A DNA stretch of 20,283 nt from JBBDRV01 sp040905285 (GTDB lineage: Bacteria > Bacteroidota > Rhodothermia > Balneolales > Balneolaceae). Location of the stretch: contig JBBDRV010000204.1 of the NCBI GenBank assembly GCA_040905285.1, positions 1-20,283 of the forward strand, given 5' to 3'. Of this stretch, positions 13,518 to 20,283 are shown piece after piece (position 1 is the stretch's first letter; each line of letters begins with the position of its first letter). Both the position numbers and the translations under genes were made by a program. Under the pieces are notes generated by a model. That model was not told the origin of the DNA and did not search any database. It was given only the letters and a program-made list of their open reading frames with translations.

Positions 13518-15113
13518 TTGAACCGACCTTCCATACTGGATACACTCAGGCACGACCGGAATGAATGGGATATAATCGTAATAGGTGGCGGAGCCACCGG
13601 ATTGGGCACAGCCCTTGATGCCGCTTCAAGGGGATACAAAACCCTGCTCCTTGAACAGCATGATTTTGCAAAGGGAACATCAAGCAGGAGCACCAAACTG
13701 ATCCACGGAGGAGTCAGGTATCTCAGACAGGGGAATATTTCACTTGTTCTCGAGGCACTAAAAGAACGCGGTCTGCTGCTGGCAAATGCGTCACACCTTG
13801 TAAAAAAACAAAAATTTATTATCCCGGGTTACCGGTGGTGGGAAAAACCTTTTTACGGGGCCGGAATGAAAATCTATGACATCCTTTCCGGCAGCATGGG
13901 TATTGGCAAATCCGGTTTATTGTCTGCAAACCAGACGCTCGATGAAATTCCGACACTTGAACCTCATCACCTGAACGGCGGTGTCTGCTATTTTGACGGA
14001 CAGTTTGATGACTCACGGCTGGCTGTCAACCTGATGCAGTCGGTTTTTGAACAGGGCGGAACAGCACTGAATTATGTGAAGGTAACCGGATTTCTCAGAA
14101 AGAACGGCACTATAAATGGTGTTGAAGCCGAAGACGCTGAAACAGGCGAAAAATTTCAACTCCGTGCCGGGACCGTAATCAATGCCACGGGGGTATTTAC
14201 AGATCATGTCAGACGGCTGGACAATGCTGAAAACCTGCCGGTGATACAGGTGAGCCAGGGTGTTCATATAGTTGTCAGCCGCAAGTTCCAGCCGGGAAAA
14301 AGCGCTCTGATAATTCCGAAGACTGACGACGGCCGGGTACTCTTTGCGGTTCCCTGGCATGACCGGCTTATTATCGGCACAACGGATACGCCTGTCGACT
14401 CCGCCGTCCTGGAACCGAAGGCCCGTCAGGACGAGCTGGATTACCTTCTAACCCACATATCCGGATATCTTACCGGCAAACCTGCTGAATCAGATGTTAA
14501 AAGTGTGTTCACAGGCCTGAGGCCGCTTGTCGGCAGAAAAGTTCAGGTGAGCACTAAAAAACTTTCAAGAGATCATTCCATTTTTACAGATCCCGGCGGC
14601 CTGGTTACAGTAACGGGTGGAAAATGGACCACATACCGAAAAATGGCAGAAGAGACGGTCGATCATGCGGCCAGGAACGGTTCGCTTGAAAACCGGCCAT
14701 GCGTGACTAAAAAACTGAAGATTCACGGATGGACTGAATCAGCTGACACCGACAGCCTTTACAGCATTTACGGATCTGATAAAAAATTTCTGCTAAACCT
14801 GGAGAAAGAGCAGAAAGGATGGAATCTGCCTATGCATCCGGCGCTTCCTTACCGGCCTGCCGAAGTTATCTGGGCAGTACGCCGTGAAATGGCCAGAACC
14901 GTTGAAGATGTGTTGAGCCGGCGTACTCGTGCGCTTTTTCTTGATGCGGAATCCAGTATCAAAATGGCGGAACAGGTAGCGAAGCTTATTGCTGTGGAGA
15001 GGAATCTGGATGATGAATGGGTAAAGTCACAGGTATCCGGTTATCGGAAACTGGCGGGCAACTATTTGACATCCTCTTACAAAGACGGGTTGACGGACAG
15101 CGATTTCGGGTGA
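13518..15113 (+). CDS. glpD: FAD-dependent glycerol-3-phosphate dehydrogenase
   Basis: Membrane-associated flavoenzyme oxidising sn-glycerol-3-phosphate to dihydroxyacetone phosphate and passing electrons to quinone. The 531-aa protein has the FAD motif IVIGGGATGLGTALDAASRG (20-39, GGGATG), the family block GTSSRSTKLIHGGVRYLRQG, then VPWHDRLIIGTTDTP, FTGLRPLVG, and VTVTGGKWTTYRKMAEETVD near the end of the oxidase domain. The C-terminal alpha-helical domain follows. The start is TTG: an in-frame TAA lies nine codons upstream with no ATG or GTG between, and the next methionine is far inside the FAD domain. glpK and glpF are not in the window. A gap of 77 bp separates it from yraN, so it may have its own promoter. 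Confidence 0.95.
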   Translation: MNRPSILDTLRHDRNEWDIIVIGGGATGLGTALDAASRGYKTLLLEQHDFAKGTSSRSTKLIHGGVRYLRQGNISLVLEALKERGLLLANASHLVKKQKFIIPGYRWWEKPFYGAGMKIYDILSGSMGIGKSGLLSANQTLDEIPTLEPHHLNGGVCYFDGQFDDSRLAVNLMQSVFEQGGTALNYVKVTGFLRKNGTINGVEAEDAETGEKFQLRAGTVINATGVFTDHVRRLDNAENLPVIQVSQGVHIVVSRKFQPGKSALIIPKTDDGRVLFAVPWHDRLIIGTTDTPVDSAVLEPKARQDELDYLLTHISGYLTGKPAESDVKSVFTGLRPLVGRKVQVSTKKLSRDHSIFTDPGGLVTVTGGKWTTYRKMAEETVDHAARNGSLENRPCVTKKLKIHGWTESADTDSLYSIYGSDKKFLLNLEKEQKGWNLPMHPALPYRPAEVIWAVRREMARTVEDVLSRRTRALFLDAESSIKMAEQVAKLIAVERNLDDEWVKSQVSGYRKLAGNYLTSSYKDGLTDSDFG

Positions 15114-15129
15114 AGCGTGGAACTGTCCC

Positions 15130-15199
15130 AAAAAAAAAGCCTCCCTGCCAGGTTAGCTGATAGCTGAAACAATCAGCTGAGCTGTAGCGGGGAAGCCTT
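15130..15199 (-). terminator. Branched hairpin with nine T's, terminator of the 83-aa gene
   Basis: On the minus strand AAGGCTTCCC pairs with GGGAGGCTT (one bulged G, one G-U) and runs into nine T's at 15138-15130. Between the arms a second perfect hairpin forms (AGCTGAT / ATCAGCT, 15155-15161 and 15172-15178). On the plus strand the outer stem is slightly weaker and followed by a T-rich stretch, so it may also stop glpD transcripts. Confidence 0.7.
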
Positions 15200-15316
15200 T
15201 ACTCCTTGTTTTATTTCATTTCATCATATACTATCATTTCGTTTCAACTGTTCATCCGGCACTGTACAAAAATGGACTTTCCGCTTCAAGGTTTTTTATC
15301 AAACGAGTAATCGTGC

Positions 15317-15568
15317 CTATTTCTGTCTGTAAAAATAGATTCTTTTATTAGCCGAATCCTTACCGCTTTTAATTTTAACATTGTTTTCCTGGTTATACTG
15401 ATAAACAGCAGTCCGCATCGAATTAACACTTTTTTCATTACTGTAGGAAACTTCAACGGCATCGCCGCCCGGCTCCAGCTTATCCAGGGCCTCCATCAAG
15501 GGCTTGAATTTAGAAGATCTTCTTTTACTCGATTTTACCTGTGAACGGTTTACAAATTTAATGTCCAT
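15317..15568 (-). CDS. Small basic hypothetical protein, 83 aa
   Basis: I do not recognise this protein. It is lysine/arginine-rich at both ends (SQVKSSKRRSSKFKP; KIKSGKDSANKRIYFYRQK) with an acidic middle (KLEPGGDAVEVSYSNEKS), without signal peptide or membrane span. The spacing SVNSMRTAVYQYNQENN suggests a short helix followed by a basic strand, which would suit nucleic-acid binding, but that is inference. It has the best translation signal of the minus-strand genes: AGGAG four bases before the ATG. A strong terminator lies 118 bp beyond its stop. It is isolated on the minus strand, between glpD and an AT-rich gap, which would fit a recently acquired gene. Confidence 0.68.
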   Translation of the reverse strand: MDIKFVNRSQVKSSKRRSSKFKPLMEALDKLEPGGDAVEVSYSNEKSVNSMRTAVYQYNQENNVKIKSGKDSANKRIYFYRQK

Positions 15569-15572
15569 TATA

Positions 15573-15577
15573 CTCCT
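15573..15577 (-). promoter_or_regulatory. Shine-Dalgarno of the 83-aa gene
   Basis: AGGAG with the spacer TATA before ATG. Most genes in this window have no such site, so it supports both the reading frame and an unusual translation signal for this gene. Confidence 0.7.
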
Positions 15578-15862
15578 AAGCTTGTTATACTTTCAACTAT
15601 TTATTTACTATAACTTAATATATATCAATTTATTCTTTAAAAAAAGCACGGATGCATTTCTTGATACTTATTTGATTGGATTATTTATTGTGATTATTAT
15701 TCTTAATAATTTGATATAATAAACTAATTAAGCATGCATGAGGCTTTTTTTTGATTCGCGTCATTTGAAAGCTCAAGACCGGTGTTTCAACGGATAAGAG
15801 GTCCGGCTGAACCCTCTCGGTTAAACGAGCCTTTGGGAACTTTACAGGGGGGATGGAATCCA

Positions 15863-15924
15863 TTCTTCAACCATGAGACAACTCTTTGAAGAATTCCGAC
15901 AGACCCGCTGATTCTGTCGGGAAT
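15863..15924. other. Two adjacent hairpins upstream of the transglycosylase gene
   Basis: TTCTTCAA (15863-15870) pairs with TTGAAGAA (15886-15893). Directly after it ATTCCGACAG (15893-15902) pairs with CTGTCGGGAAT (15914-15924) with one bulged G. No T tract follows either. They could be a REP-type repeat, an RNA leader structure or a small RNA; no known riboswitch was recognised. Confidence 0.5.
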
Positions 15925-16110
15925 GACCATTGGAAAACATCTGTTTTCTCTTCCTGTGCTTAACACCCTGGGCTTCAATGGATTTAAAAAAACCCGATGC
16001 AGGCTTTAATTATAGTCCTAATTGCTTATTATATAATAGCATTTGGGTACCTCTTTAATATCCCTGCGCTTGCGATCTGTTTAAGAGAAAAAAACGAACA
16101 ACAACATGTA

Positions 16111-16117
16111 AAAGGAG
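16111..16117 (+). promoter_or_regulatory. Shine-Dalgarno deciding the transglycosylase start
   Basis: AAAGGAG, five bases before the ATG at 16123. It places the start 42 codons inside the longest open frame and leaves a normal signal peptide at the new N-terminus. Confidence 0.8.
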
Positions 16118-16122
16118 TTTGT

Positions 16123-17025
16123 ATGGAGTGGATTTCAACGTGGTGCAGCAACAGCTCTCTGATGTTCTTTGTATTTCCTTTTTTATTGTCATTAACAGCG
16201 GAACAGGACCGGACAGAAGCATGTCCCCTCTTGCCTTCTTCCCCGGCCGACGATGTCTATGAACTGTCCGGCGAAAACCCTGTCCTGCTCCAAAACAGAA
16301 TCGAAAGCCGGGTACTTGCATGGAGTGACCGCTATCCCGACAGCCTCACATCCCTGATTGAGTATTTTGAACAAAATGGATTCCAAATAAAAGAGCTTCT
16401 TGCCGATTCAAGGTTTGAAATCTATGAGGGAATCGGAGACCGGTTCCGGCATTCTGCAGAAAGAAAATCCCTCAGCCTCGATGAATATAAAAACGTTCTG
16501 GGATTTGAAGATAAAAGATCCCGTATTACCGGCTTTATCAATGAGAATAATGATCAGCTGACCAAGGCAGAGGCAGACTATGACATTTCCAGGTATGTCA
16601 TAGCCGCTATTATCGGGATTGAATCGGACTTCGGGAAAAACATCGGACGGTTTAACCCTTTCAATGCCTATGTCTCGATGTATGCCGAGGGCTACAGGGG
16701 TGACTTTGCCAGGGCTCAGCTTGAAGAACTCCTGAAATTCACCACCAGAAATAACATAGATGTGTTTGAGTTGAAATCCAGTTATGCCGGGGCCATGTCT
16801 TTTGCCCAGTTCATTCCCTACTCGGTAAACAAATGGTTCGTCGGTGATGATATTTTTGACATGAACAACAACATCCTGTCCGTTGCCAATTACCTGGCAC
16901 ATTTCAAAGAGATAACAGGCTCTCTGGATGGGGCTGTCTTCAGGTACAATCCGAGCAGACTTTACACAGATGCTGTGCTGGATCTGGCAAAAGAAGCTGA
17001 AGATATTTATACAGCAGCCCGTTAA
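16123..17025 (+). CDS. Lytic murein transglycosylase, MltB type (SLT_2, GH103)
   Basis: Cleaves the MurNAc-GlcNAc bond of peptidoglycan with formation of 1,6-anhydro-muramyl ends, in the periplasm. The 300-aa protein starts with a hydrophobic export signal (about residues 10-26). The catalytic glutamate is E167 in AAIIGIESDFGKNIG, followed by NAYVSMY, then LKSSYAGAMSFAQFIPYSV (217-235), which corresponds to the MltB GAMGYGQFMPSS block, and ILSVANYLAHF. The MltB residue order is thus complete, though the usual W-D-P before the last helix is FDMNNN here. A cysteine at position 8 is not in a convincing lipobox, and a signal peptidase I site near residues 25-30 is more likely. The gene stands alone; the upstream gap contains hairpins. 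Confidence 0.88.
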   Translation: MEWISTWCSNSSLMFFVFPFLLSLTAEQDRTEACPLLPSSPADDVYELSGENPVLLQNRIESRVLAWSDRYPDSLTSLIEYFEQNGFQIKELLADSRFEIYEGIGDRFRHSAERKSLSLDEYKNVLGFEDKRSRITGFINENNDQLTKAEADYDISRYVIAAIIGIESDFGKNIGRFNPFNAYVSMYAEGYRGDFARAQLEELLKFTTRNNIDVFELKSSYAGAMSFAQFIPYSVNKWFVGDDIFDMNNNILSVANYLAHFKEITGSLDGAVFRYNPSRLYTDAVLDLAKEAEDIYTAAR

Positions 17026-17491
17026 TCCGCCACAGATTTCCCCGGTTTATTGCTGGAAAAAGAAATAAATCATGTCTGCATACTGTCTTGTCCGGTTATA
17101 TGGATACAGTGCAAATTTTATTACTACGATTGACTTTATAAATAAATACACATGATCCGGGCCTTGCAGTCTGTCGGCATGCTTACGCTGTCCGCTTCAC
17201 CGGATCCGCTCCGGCATCCCGGAAATCCTGTCAGCCGTTTGCCTGACCCTGTATCCCCACCAGACTCCGCTCCAGAAGTTTGTCAGAGCCTTTAATCTCC
17301 GGCTAATCCATTGGCCCTCCACCGTTTTTTACATCCTGCCGGAAACCGGCATCCATTTCAGAAAATCCGGCGGCTTTAATAAAAAAGTGAACGCTTTACA
17401 TCGTATATGCACTTTAATTAGCAGATACTTGAAAGAGAGAGGGGCCGCCCTTGCCGGAGATCGTTTATCAAAACCAATTACCGGAGAGATC
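17026..17491. other. Gene-free stretch upstream of the cytochrome gene
   Basis: About 465 bp. It contains a degenerate end of the repeat family at 17162-17185 and a tight hairpin, TGCCGG-AAA-CCGGCA, at 17337-17351. The open frame of the cytochrome can be extended left to a GTG at 17387, but that extension looks non-coding. No RNA gene was recognised. Confidence 0.55.
17162..17185 (+). repeat. Degenerate end of the 160-bp repeat family
   Basis: CAGTCTGTCGG (11 exact bases of the left end) is followed by CATGCTTA instead of ACTTA, so the match may resume after a three-base insertion. It is preceded by CCTTG as at 2864 and 10243. Confidence 0.45.
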
Positions 17492-19450
17492 ATGACGTGG
17501 AAGCAATTTGCCTGGATTATTCCCCTGACAGTGATTATTCTGCTGGCACTTCTGTTCTTTCTGGGCGACTGGCAATACACTTACAAACCATCCGCATCAG
17601 ATATATTAAACCCGGAGAGAACCAATACCGGCCAGGCCTATGACGTATGGGGACAGTCTGTAACCCATCGCCAGGCTGACAGCCTGATGCAGACGGAGGA
17701 TGGGCGACGACTGCTTTCCGAAGCAAACGGTGCAATTCGGATAGACGATGATCTTCTCGAATCCGGTCGTGATACGTTTTATGAAGAGACGTTCAACAAT
17801 GAAGTTTTTTTCACTGATATTCTCGGGGCTATGGACGGGCCCCTTACGTTCGGAGCTGTAACGAAAGCTCTGGCCGGACTTCGCGGAAGAGGGACCGACA
17901 ACCTCCAGGTGCGGGCAGCCCGCGATGCCGTGATCGGGGGCAGAGTTATAAATGAGGACGATATTATAGATACGGGACTGGACGTCGCCAAAGGTGCCTA
18001 TATACCGATGGGAATGAAAATCAGGTTCAAAAGGGGGAAGCCGATGATGGGCATTTCCTGTGCAGCCTGTCACAGTACATACGACCCGGAATCAGAAATG
18101 ATCATAGAAGGGGCACCCAATAGCAACCTGAATCCGGGCTTGTTACTGGCCCTGGGGTCCAACTCCGCAGCTTTCCTCGCAAATACAGATATCGCGGCCC
18201 TGGATCGTTTCATCTCGGAAAACAGCAGAGAGATTACGGGTTCAGACGGGCAGATGCATCTCCTGCCCGATCCGGAATTGCTTGAAAATGCCGTTGACTC
18301 TGCACTGGTCCGGTGGCCTCCGGGAAGCTTTGATTCCTCCAATGAAACCCGCGCAACGCCATCACAGATTCCGGATTCTTTTACGCTGGGAGATCACCCC
18401 TACGGCTGGACCGGATTTGCTATGGCCGGTCCGTTCCGGGGCCTGTCCATGCTCAACAACAACGTACACGGCATGAATTCTGATAAATTCGCAGATGTCG
18501 AAGCGTTTCATCAGCTGCATGGCATTGACCGGGAAAGGTATATAGGAACCCTGTTGCAGAACGCCGCTGATGCCGGCTACCGGTTCGAACCGGATTCAGA
18601 AGAATCCCCCTACGAATTCTTTGCCCGCGTAAACCCTACAGAAAATTCTCCTGTAACAAATAATGCCGTGGCACTGCCTACCTATCCCCTGGCATCCTTT
18701 GCAACACCGAACGGATTGTGGATCGGGACCCCGGGTCATAAAGTATGGGAAGAAGTGAATGCCATGTCCGCTTTTCAACAATCCCTGATACCACCACGAC
18801 CGCCGGATACGCTTTCGACAACGGCCATTGTGCAGGGGCGGAGAGTTTTTCTGGAAGCCGGTTGCCAGAGTTGCCATTCCGGGCCTGCATTTACCAGTAA
18901 CAGGATCATTCCGGCTGAGGAGATCGGGACGGAACCTGTCAGGGCCCGTGCTTTTGAAGACTATGAACAAATCCTGGTTTCACCGGTGGCCTATTCCTTT
19001 AACGTGGATATTCCTGTTCCGGCGGGAACAGGAAGGATTGATATTCCCATGGACAGAATTGATATGGAACAGATCCACCTTGCCTGGGCGATCGGCGGTA
19101 CGGACGGAGGCTATAAAGTAAAAGGACTTCTTGGCCTCTACTGGACGGCACCCTATCTCCACGACGGCGGAGTGGCTGTCGGGCAGGATCCGGAAACGCA
19201 GCTTGGATTGCCCGGCACTCTTTTTTCCGGAAGGCCGGCGGATCCGTTTAACAGCTTGACCGCTCTTGTCGACAGGAATATGAGGGAAGAAGTTCTGGAA
19301 GCCAATTATGAAATGCCCGGATTGCAGCAGGTTAATATCCATGGAACCGGCCATGAATTCTGGGTGGATGAGGAGAATGGCTTTTCAGCCGCTGAACAGG
19401 AGAATCTGATCCTTTACCTGCTGCATTTAGAGTGGGATGAAGAGAACTGA
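17492..19450 (+). CDS. Membrane-anchored large di-heme cytochrome c (CCP/MauG/RoxA-related)
   Basis: A 652-aa protein with an uncleaved-looking N-terminal helix (about residues 6-25) that would anchor it with the body in the periplasm. Two covalent heme sites are visible: CAACH at 190-194 and CQSCH at 458-462. The second follows GRRVFLEAG, and TAPYLHDGG near residue 555 is the C-terminal signature seen in bacterial di-heme cytochrome c peroxidases and RoxA-like oxygenases. The heme spacing (268 residues) is far greater than in classical peroxidases, and it also differs from RoxA as I remember it, so the reaction cannot be named. I start at the ATG with GGAG five bases upstream (17483-17486); a GTG 35 codons earlier would bury the membrane anchor. 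The next two genes follow closely on the same strand. Confidence 0.88.
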   Translation: MTWKQFAWIIPLTVIILLALLFFLGDWQYTYKPSASDILNPERTNTGQAYDVWGQSVTHRQADSLMQTEDGRRLLSEANGAIRIDDDLLESGRDTFYEETFNNEVFFTDILGAMDGPLTFGAVTKALAGLRGRGTDNLQVRAARDAVIGGRVINEDDIIDTGLDVAKGAYIPMGMKIRFKRGKPMMGISCAACHSTYDPESEMIIEGAPNSNLNPGLLLALGSNSAAFLANTDIAALDRFISENSREITGSDGQMHLLPDPELLENAVDSALVRWPPGSFDSSNETRATPSQIPDSFTLGDHPYGWTGFAMAGPFRGLSMLNNNVHGMNSDKFADVEAFHQLHGIDRERYIGTLLQNAADAGYRFEPDSEESPYEFFARVNPTENSPVTNNAVALPTYPLASFATPNGLWIGTPGHKVWEEVNAMSAFQQSLIPPRPPDTLSTTAIVQGRRVFLEAGCQSCHSGPAFTSNRIIPAEEIGTEPVRARAFEDYEQILVSPVAYSFNVDIPVPAGTGRIDIPMDRIDMEQIHLAWAIGGTDGGYKVKGLLGLYWTAPYLHDGGVAVGQDPETQLGLPGTLFSGRPADPFNSLTALVDRNMREEVLEANYEMPGLQQVNIHGTGHEFWVDEENGFSAAEQENLILYLLHLEWDEEN

Positions 19451-19472
19451 CATCGACTAAACGACAAGATAT

Positions 19473-19718
19473 ATGAGACAAAAGGAACAGACTTTCCAAG
19501 CTTTGGGATGCGCAGGCGTAAGCTTTCTGGCTATAATGATGCTCGGCTTTTTGATTGGCGGCACGTATGGCTTACTGATCAGCCTGGGTATAAGCGTGAT
19601 CATCGGAGCCCTGGTCTACTTCGTGACGGACAGGCAAAAAAGGAGAAAAGAGGAAGAAGAAAGACGAGAGGAAGAAGAATCATCGGACTCCCAGGCTTCA
19701 TCGGATTCACAGATCTGA
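19473..19718 (+). CDS. Small membrane protein with charged tail, 81 aa
   Basis: Not recognised. Residues about 10-50 form one long or two short hydrophobic segments separated by GGTYG (VSFLAIMMLGFLIGG; LLISLGISVIIGALVYFV). The rest is a highly charged cytoplasmic-type tail, DRQKRRKEEEERREEEESS, ending in a Ser/Asp/Gln repeat (SSDSQASSDSQ). Positive residues after the last hydrophobic part predict a tail inside the cell. It begins 22 bp after the cytochrome gene and 29 bp before the LigD-like gene, so the three may share a transcript. A second open frame overlaps it (19508-19729) but lacks any hydrophobic logic. Confidence 0.72.
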   Translation: MRQKEQTFQALGCAGVSFLAIMMLGFLIGGTYGLLISLGISVIIGALVYFVTDRQKRRKEEEERREEEESSDSQASSDSQI

Positions 19719-19747
19719 ACAGGACGTAACTTAATCTTAAGAATGAT

Positions 19748-20283
19748 ATGGCATCCAAAGCCCAACGGGTCGAGGTGGGAAAGCGCCAGCTGGAGTTGTC
19801 CAACCTGGATAAATTACTCTACCCGGATGAGGGAATTTCAAAGGCTGAGGTTATCCGGTATTACCTCAGTATTGCACCAACCATTCTCTATCATATAAAA
19901 GGACGTCCGCTGACACTGATCCGTTACCCCGACGGTATCAACAGTCAGCGTTTCTATCAAAAAAACAGTCCGGAGTGGGCCCCCGAATGGATCGAATCGG
20001 TTCCGCTCGGCGGGGATAAAAAAAAGGATTACGTATTGGTCACCGAGCCGGCTTCACTTATCTGGCTGGCCAATCTGGCTTCTCTGGAACTGCACCAGAC
20101 TCACAGCCGAAAACCGCATTTTGACCGTCCGGATTATATGGTATTCGATCTGGATCCTCCTGAAAACAGTGATTTCAAGCGAATCGTTGAAACGGCCCTG
20201 CTTCTGAAAGAACATATCGGGCAGTTCGGCTATCACACATTTGTAAAAACAACAGGCGGAAAGGGAGTGCATCTTGTTGTTCC
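19748..20283 (+). CDS. LigD-type DNA polymerase/primase domain (3' end outside window)
   Basis: Archaeo-eukaryotic primase-type polymerase of the LigD family, which fills and extends ends in Ku-dependent non-homologous end joining. The first 178 residues are visible. LELSNLDKLLYPDEGISKAE opens the domain, followed by IKGRPLTLIRYPDGI, RFYQKNSPEWAPEW, ANLASLELHQTHSR and MVFDLDPPE, which carries the catalytic aspartates. TTGGKGVHLVV near the window edge is the conserved triphosphate-binding stretch. The polymerase domain is at the very N-terminus, so the gene is either a stand-alone polymerase or a POL-first LigD with ligase and nuclease parts downstream; the window cannot decide. No ku gene is visible. 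There is no Shine-Dalgarno. Confidence 0.93.
   Translation, partial: MASKAQRVEVGKRQLELSNLDKLLYPDEGISKAEVIRYYLSIAPTILYHIKGRPLTLIRYPDGINSQRFYQKNSPEWAPEWIESVPLGGDKKKDYVLVTEPASLIWLANLASLELHQTHSRKPHFDRPDYMVFDLDPPENSDFKRIVETALLLKEHIGQFGYHTFVKTTGGKGVHLVV

Larger units (their letters stand above)
15569..16110. other. AT-rich then hairpin-rich gene-free stretch
   Basis: The first 160 bp (to about 15735) are strikingly AT-rich, unlike the rest of the window. After that the base composition returns to normal, and a run of inverted repeats appears between 15853 and 15924. Open frames on both strands here are short, low in complexity or without family resemblance, and I do not call them. The promoter of the lytic transglycosylase should lie near the right end. 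Confidence 0.6.

Noticed and set aside
15504..15719. 71-aa hydrophobic open frame in the AT-rich tract
   Set aside because: Isoleucine, leucine and tyrosine dominate because of base composition; it overlaps the start of the 83-aa gene, which has a proper Shine-Dalgarno.
15787..15978. 63-aa minus-strand open frame in the structured leader
   Set aside because: It runs through both hairpins, has no family resemblance and no translation signal.
15997..16122. Longer N-terminus for the lytic transglycosylase
   Set aside because: The extension would put a second hydrophobic segment before the signal peptide; the strong AAAGGAG site supports the internal ATG.
17387..17491. GTG start extending the cytochrome by 35 residues
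   Set aside because: The extension is basic and non-hydrophobic and would bury the membrane anchor; GGAG lies five bases before the internal ATG.
1..20283. tRNA, rRNA, CRISPR arrays, integrases and toxin-antitoxin pairs
   Set aside because: I looked through the gaps on both strands and found no cloverleaf, regular spaced repeats or relevant protein motifs.

Overview
The window looks like a chromosomal stretch from a Gram-negative member of the Bacteroidota/Balneolota/Rhodothermota side of the FCB group. The pointers are a six-repeat DUF349 protein, a DUF3822-like gene in front of rsmD and coaD, a cysteine-poor FmdB-like protein, a GbsR regulator next to yraN, and the general lack of Shine-Dalgarno sequences. 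Many proteins are acidic, which would suit a mildly halophilic lifestyle, but that is inference. I see no rRNA, tRNA, CRISPR array, prophage or integrase. Both ends of the window cut through genes.

Layout. Bases 1-849 (+) are the C-terminal part of a NifS-type cysteine desulfurase, convergent with nadB (951-2525, -). A gene-free stretch follows, carrying a 160-bp repeat with terminal inverted repeats. Next come a small secreted beta-barrel-like protein (3081-3533, +), a DUF349 coiled-coil protein (3640-5361, -, TTG start), a second copy of the repeat (5522-5683), a Dps ferritin with its own terminator (-), an unknown 116-aa protein (-) and a DinF-type MATE exporter (-). Diverging from the exporter is a + strand cluster: a membrane-anchored pseudopilin-like protein, a DUF3822-like protein, rsmD and coaD, then an aspartate-type aminotransferase. 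A second + cluster holds the FmdB-like protein, the GbsR/MarR regulator and yraN, followed by glpD (TTG start). From about 15.1 to 16.1 kb the sequence changes: a small basic protein (-) with an ideal Shine-Dalgarno, an AT-rich gap, and a gap with several hairpins lead to an MltB-type lytic transglycosylase. The last + cluster is a membrane-anchored di-heme cytochrome c, an 81-aa membrane protein and the start of a LigD-type DNA polymerase.

How the genes work together. The desulfurase and nadB probably both serve NAD synthesis, because quinolinate synthase NadA needs a 4Fe-4S cluster and a dedicated NifS sits beside nadB in Bacillus. rsmD, coaD and glpD are housekeeping functions. Dps, the cytochrome and LigD suggest oxidative stress and DNA-break repair, but no shared system is proven.

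The most unusual feature is the intergenic repeat family: two near-identical ~160-bp copies, one internally deleted copy, one inverted end fragment and two degenerate ends, with no transposase in view. It looks like a MITE or REP-type element. I did not find a convincing new multi-gene system.
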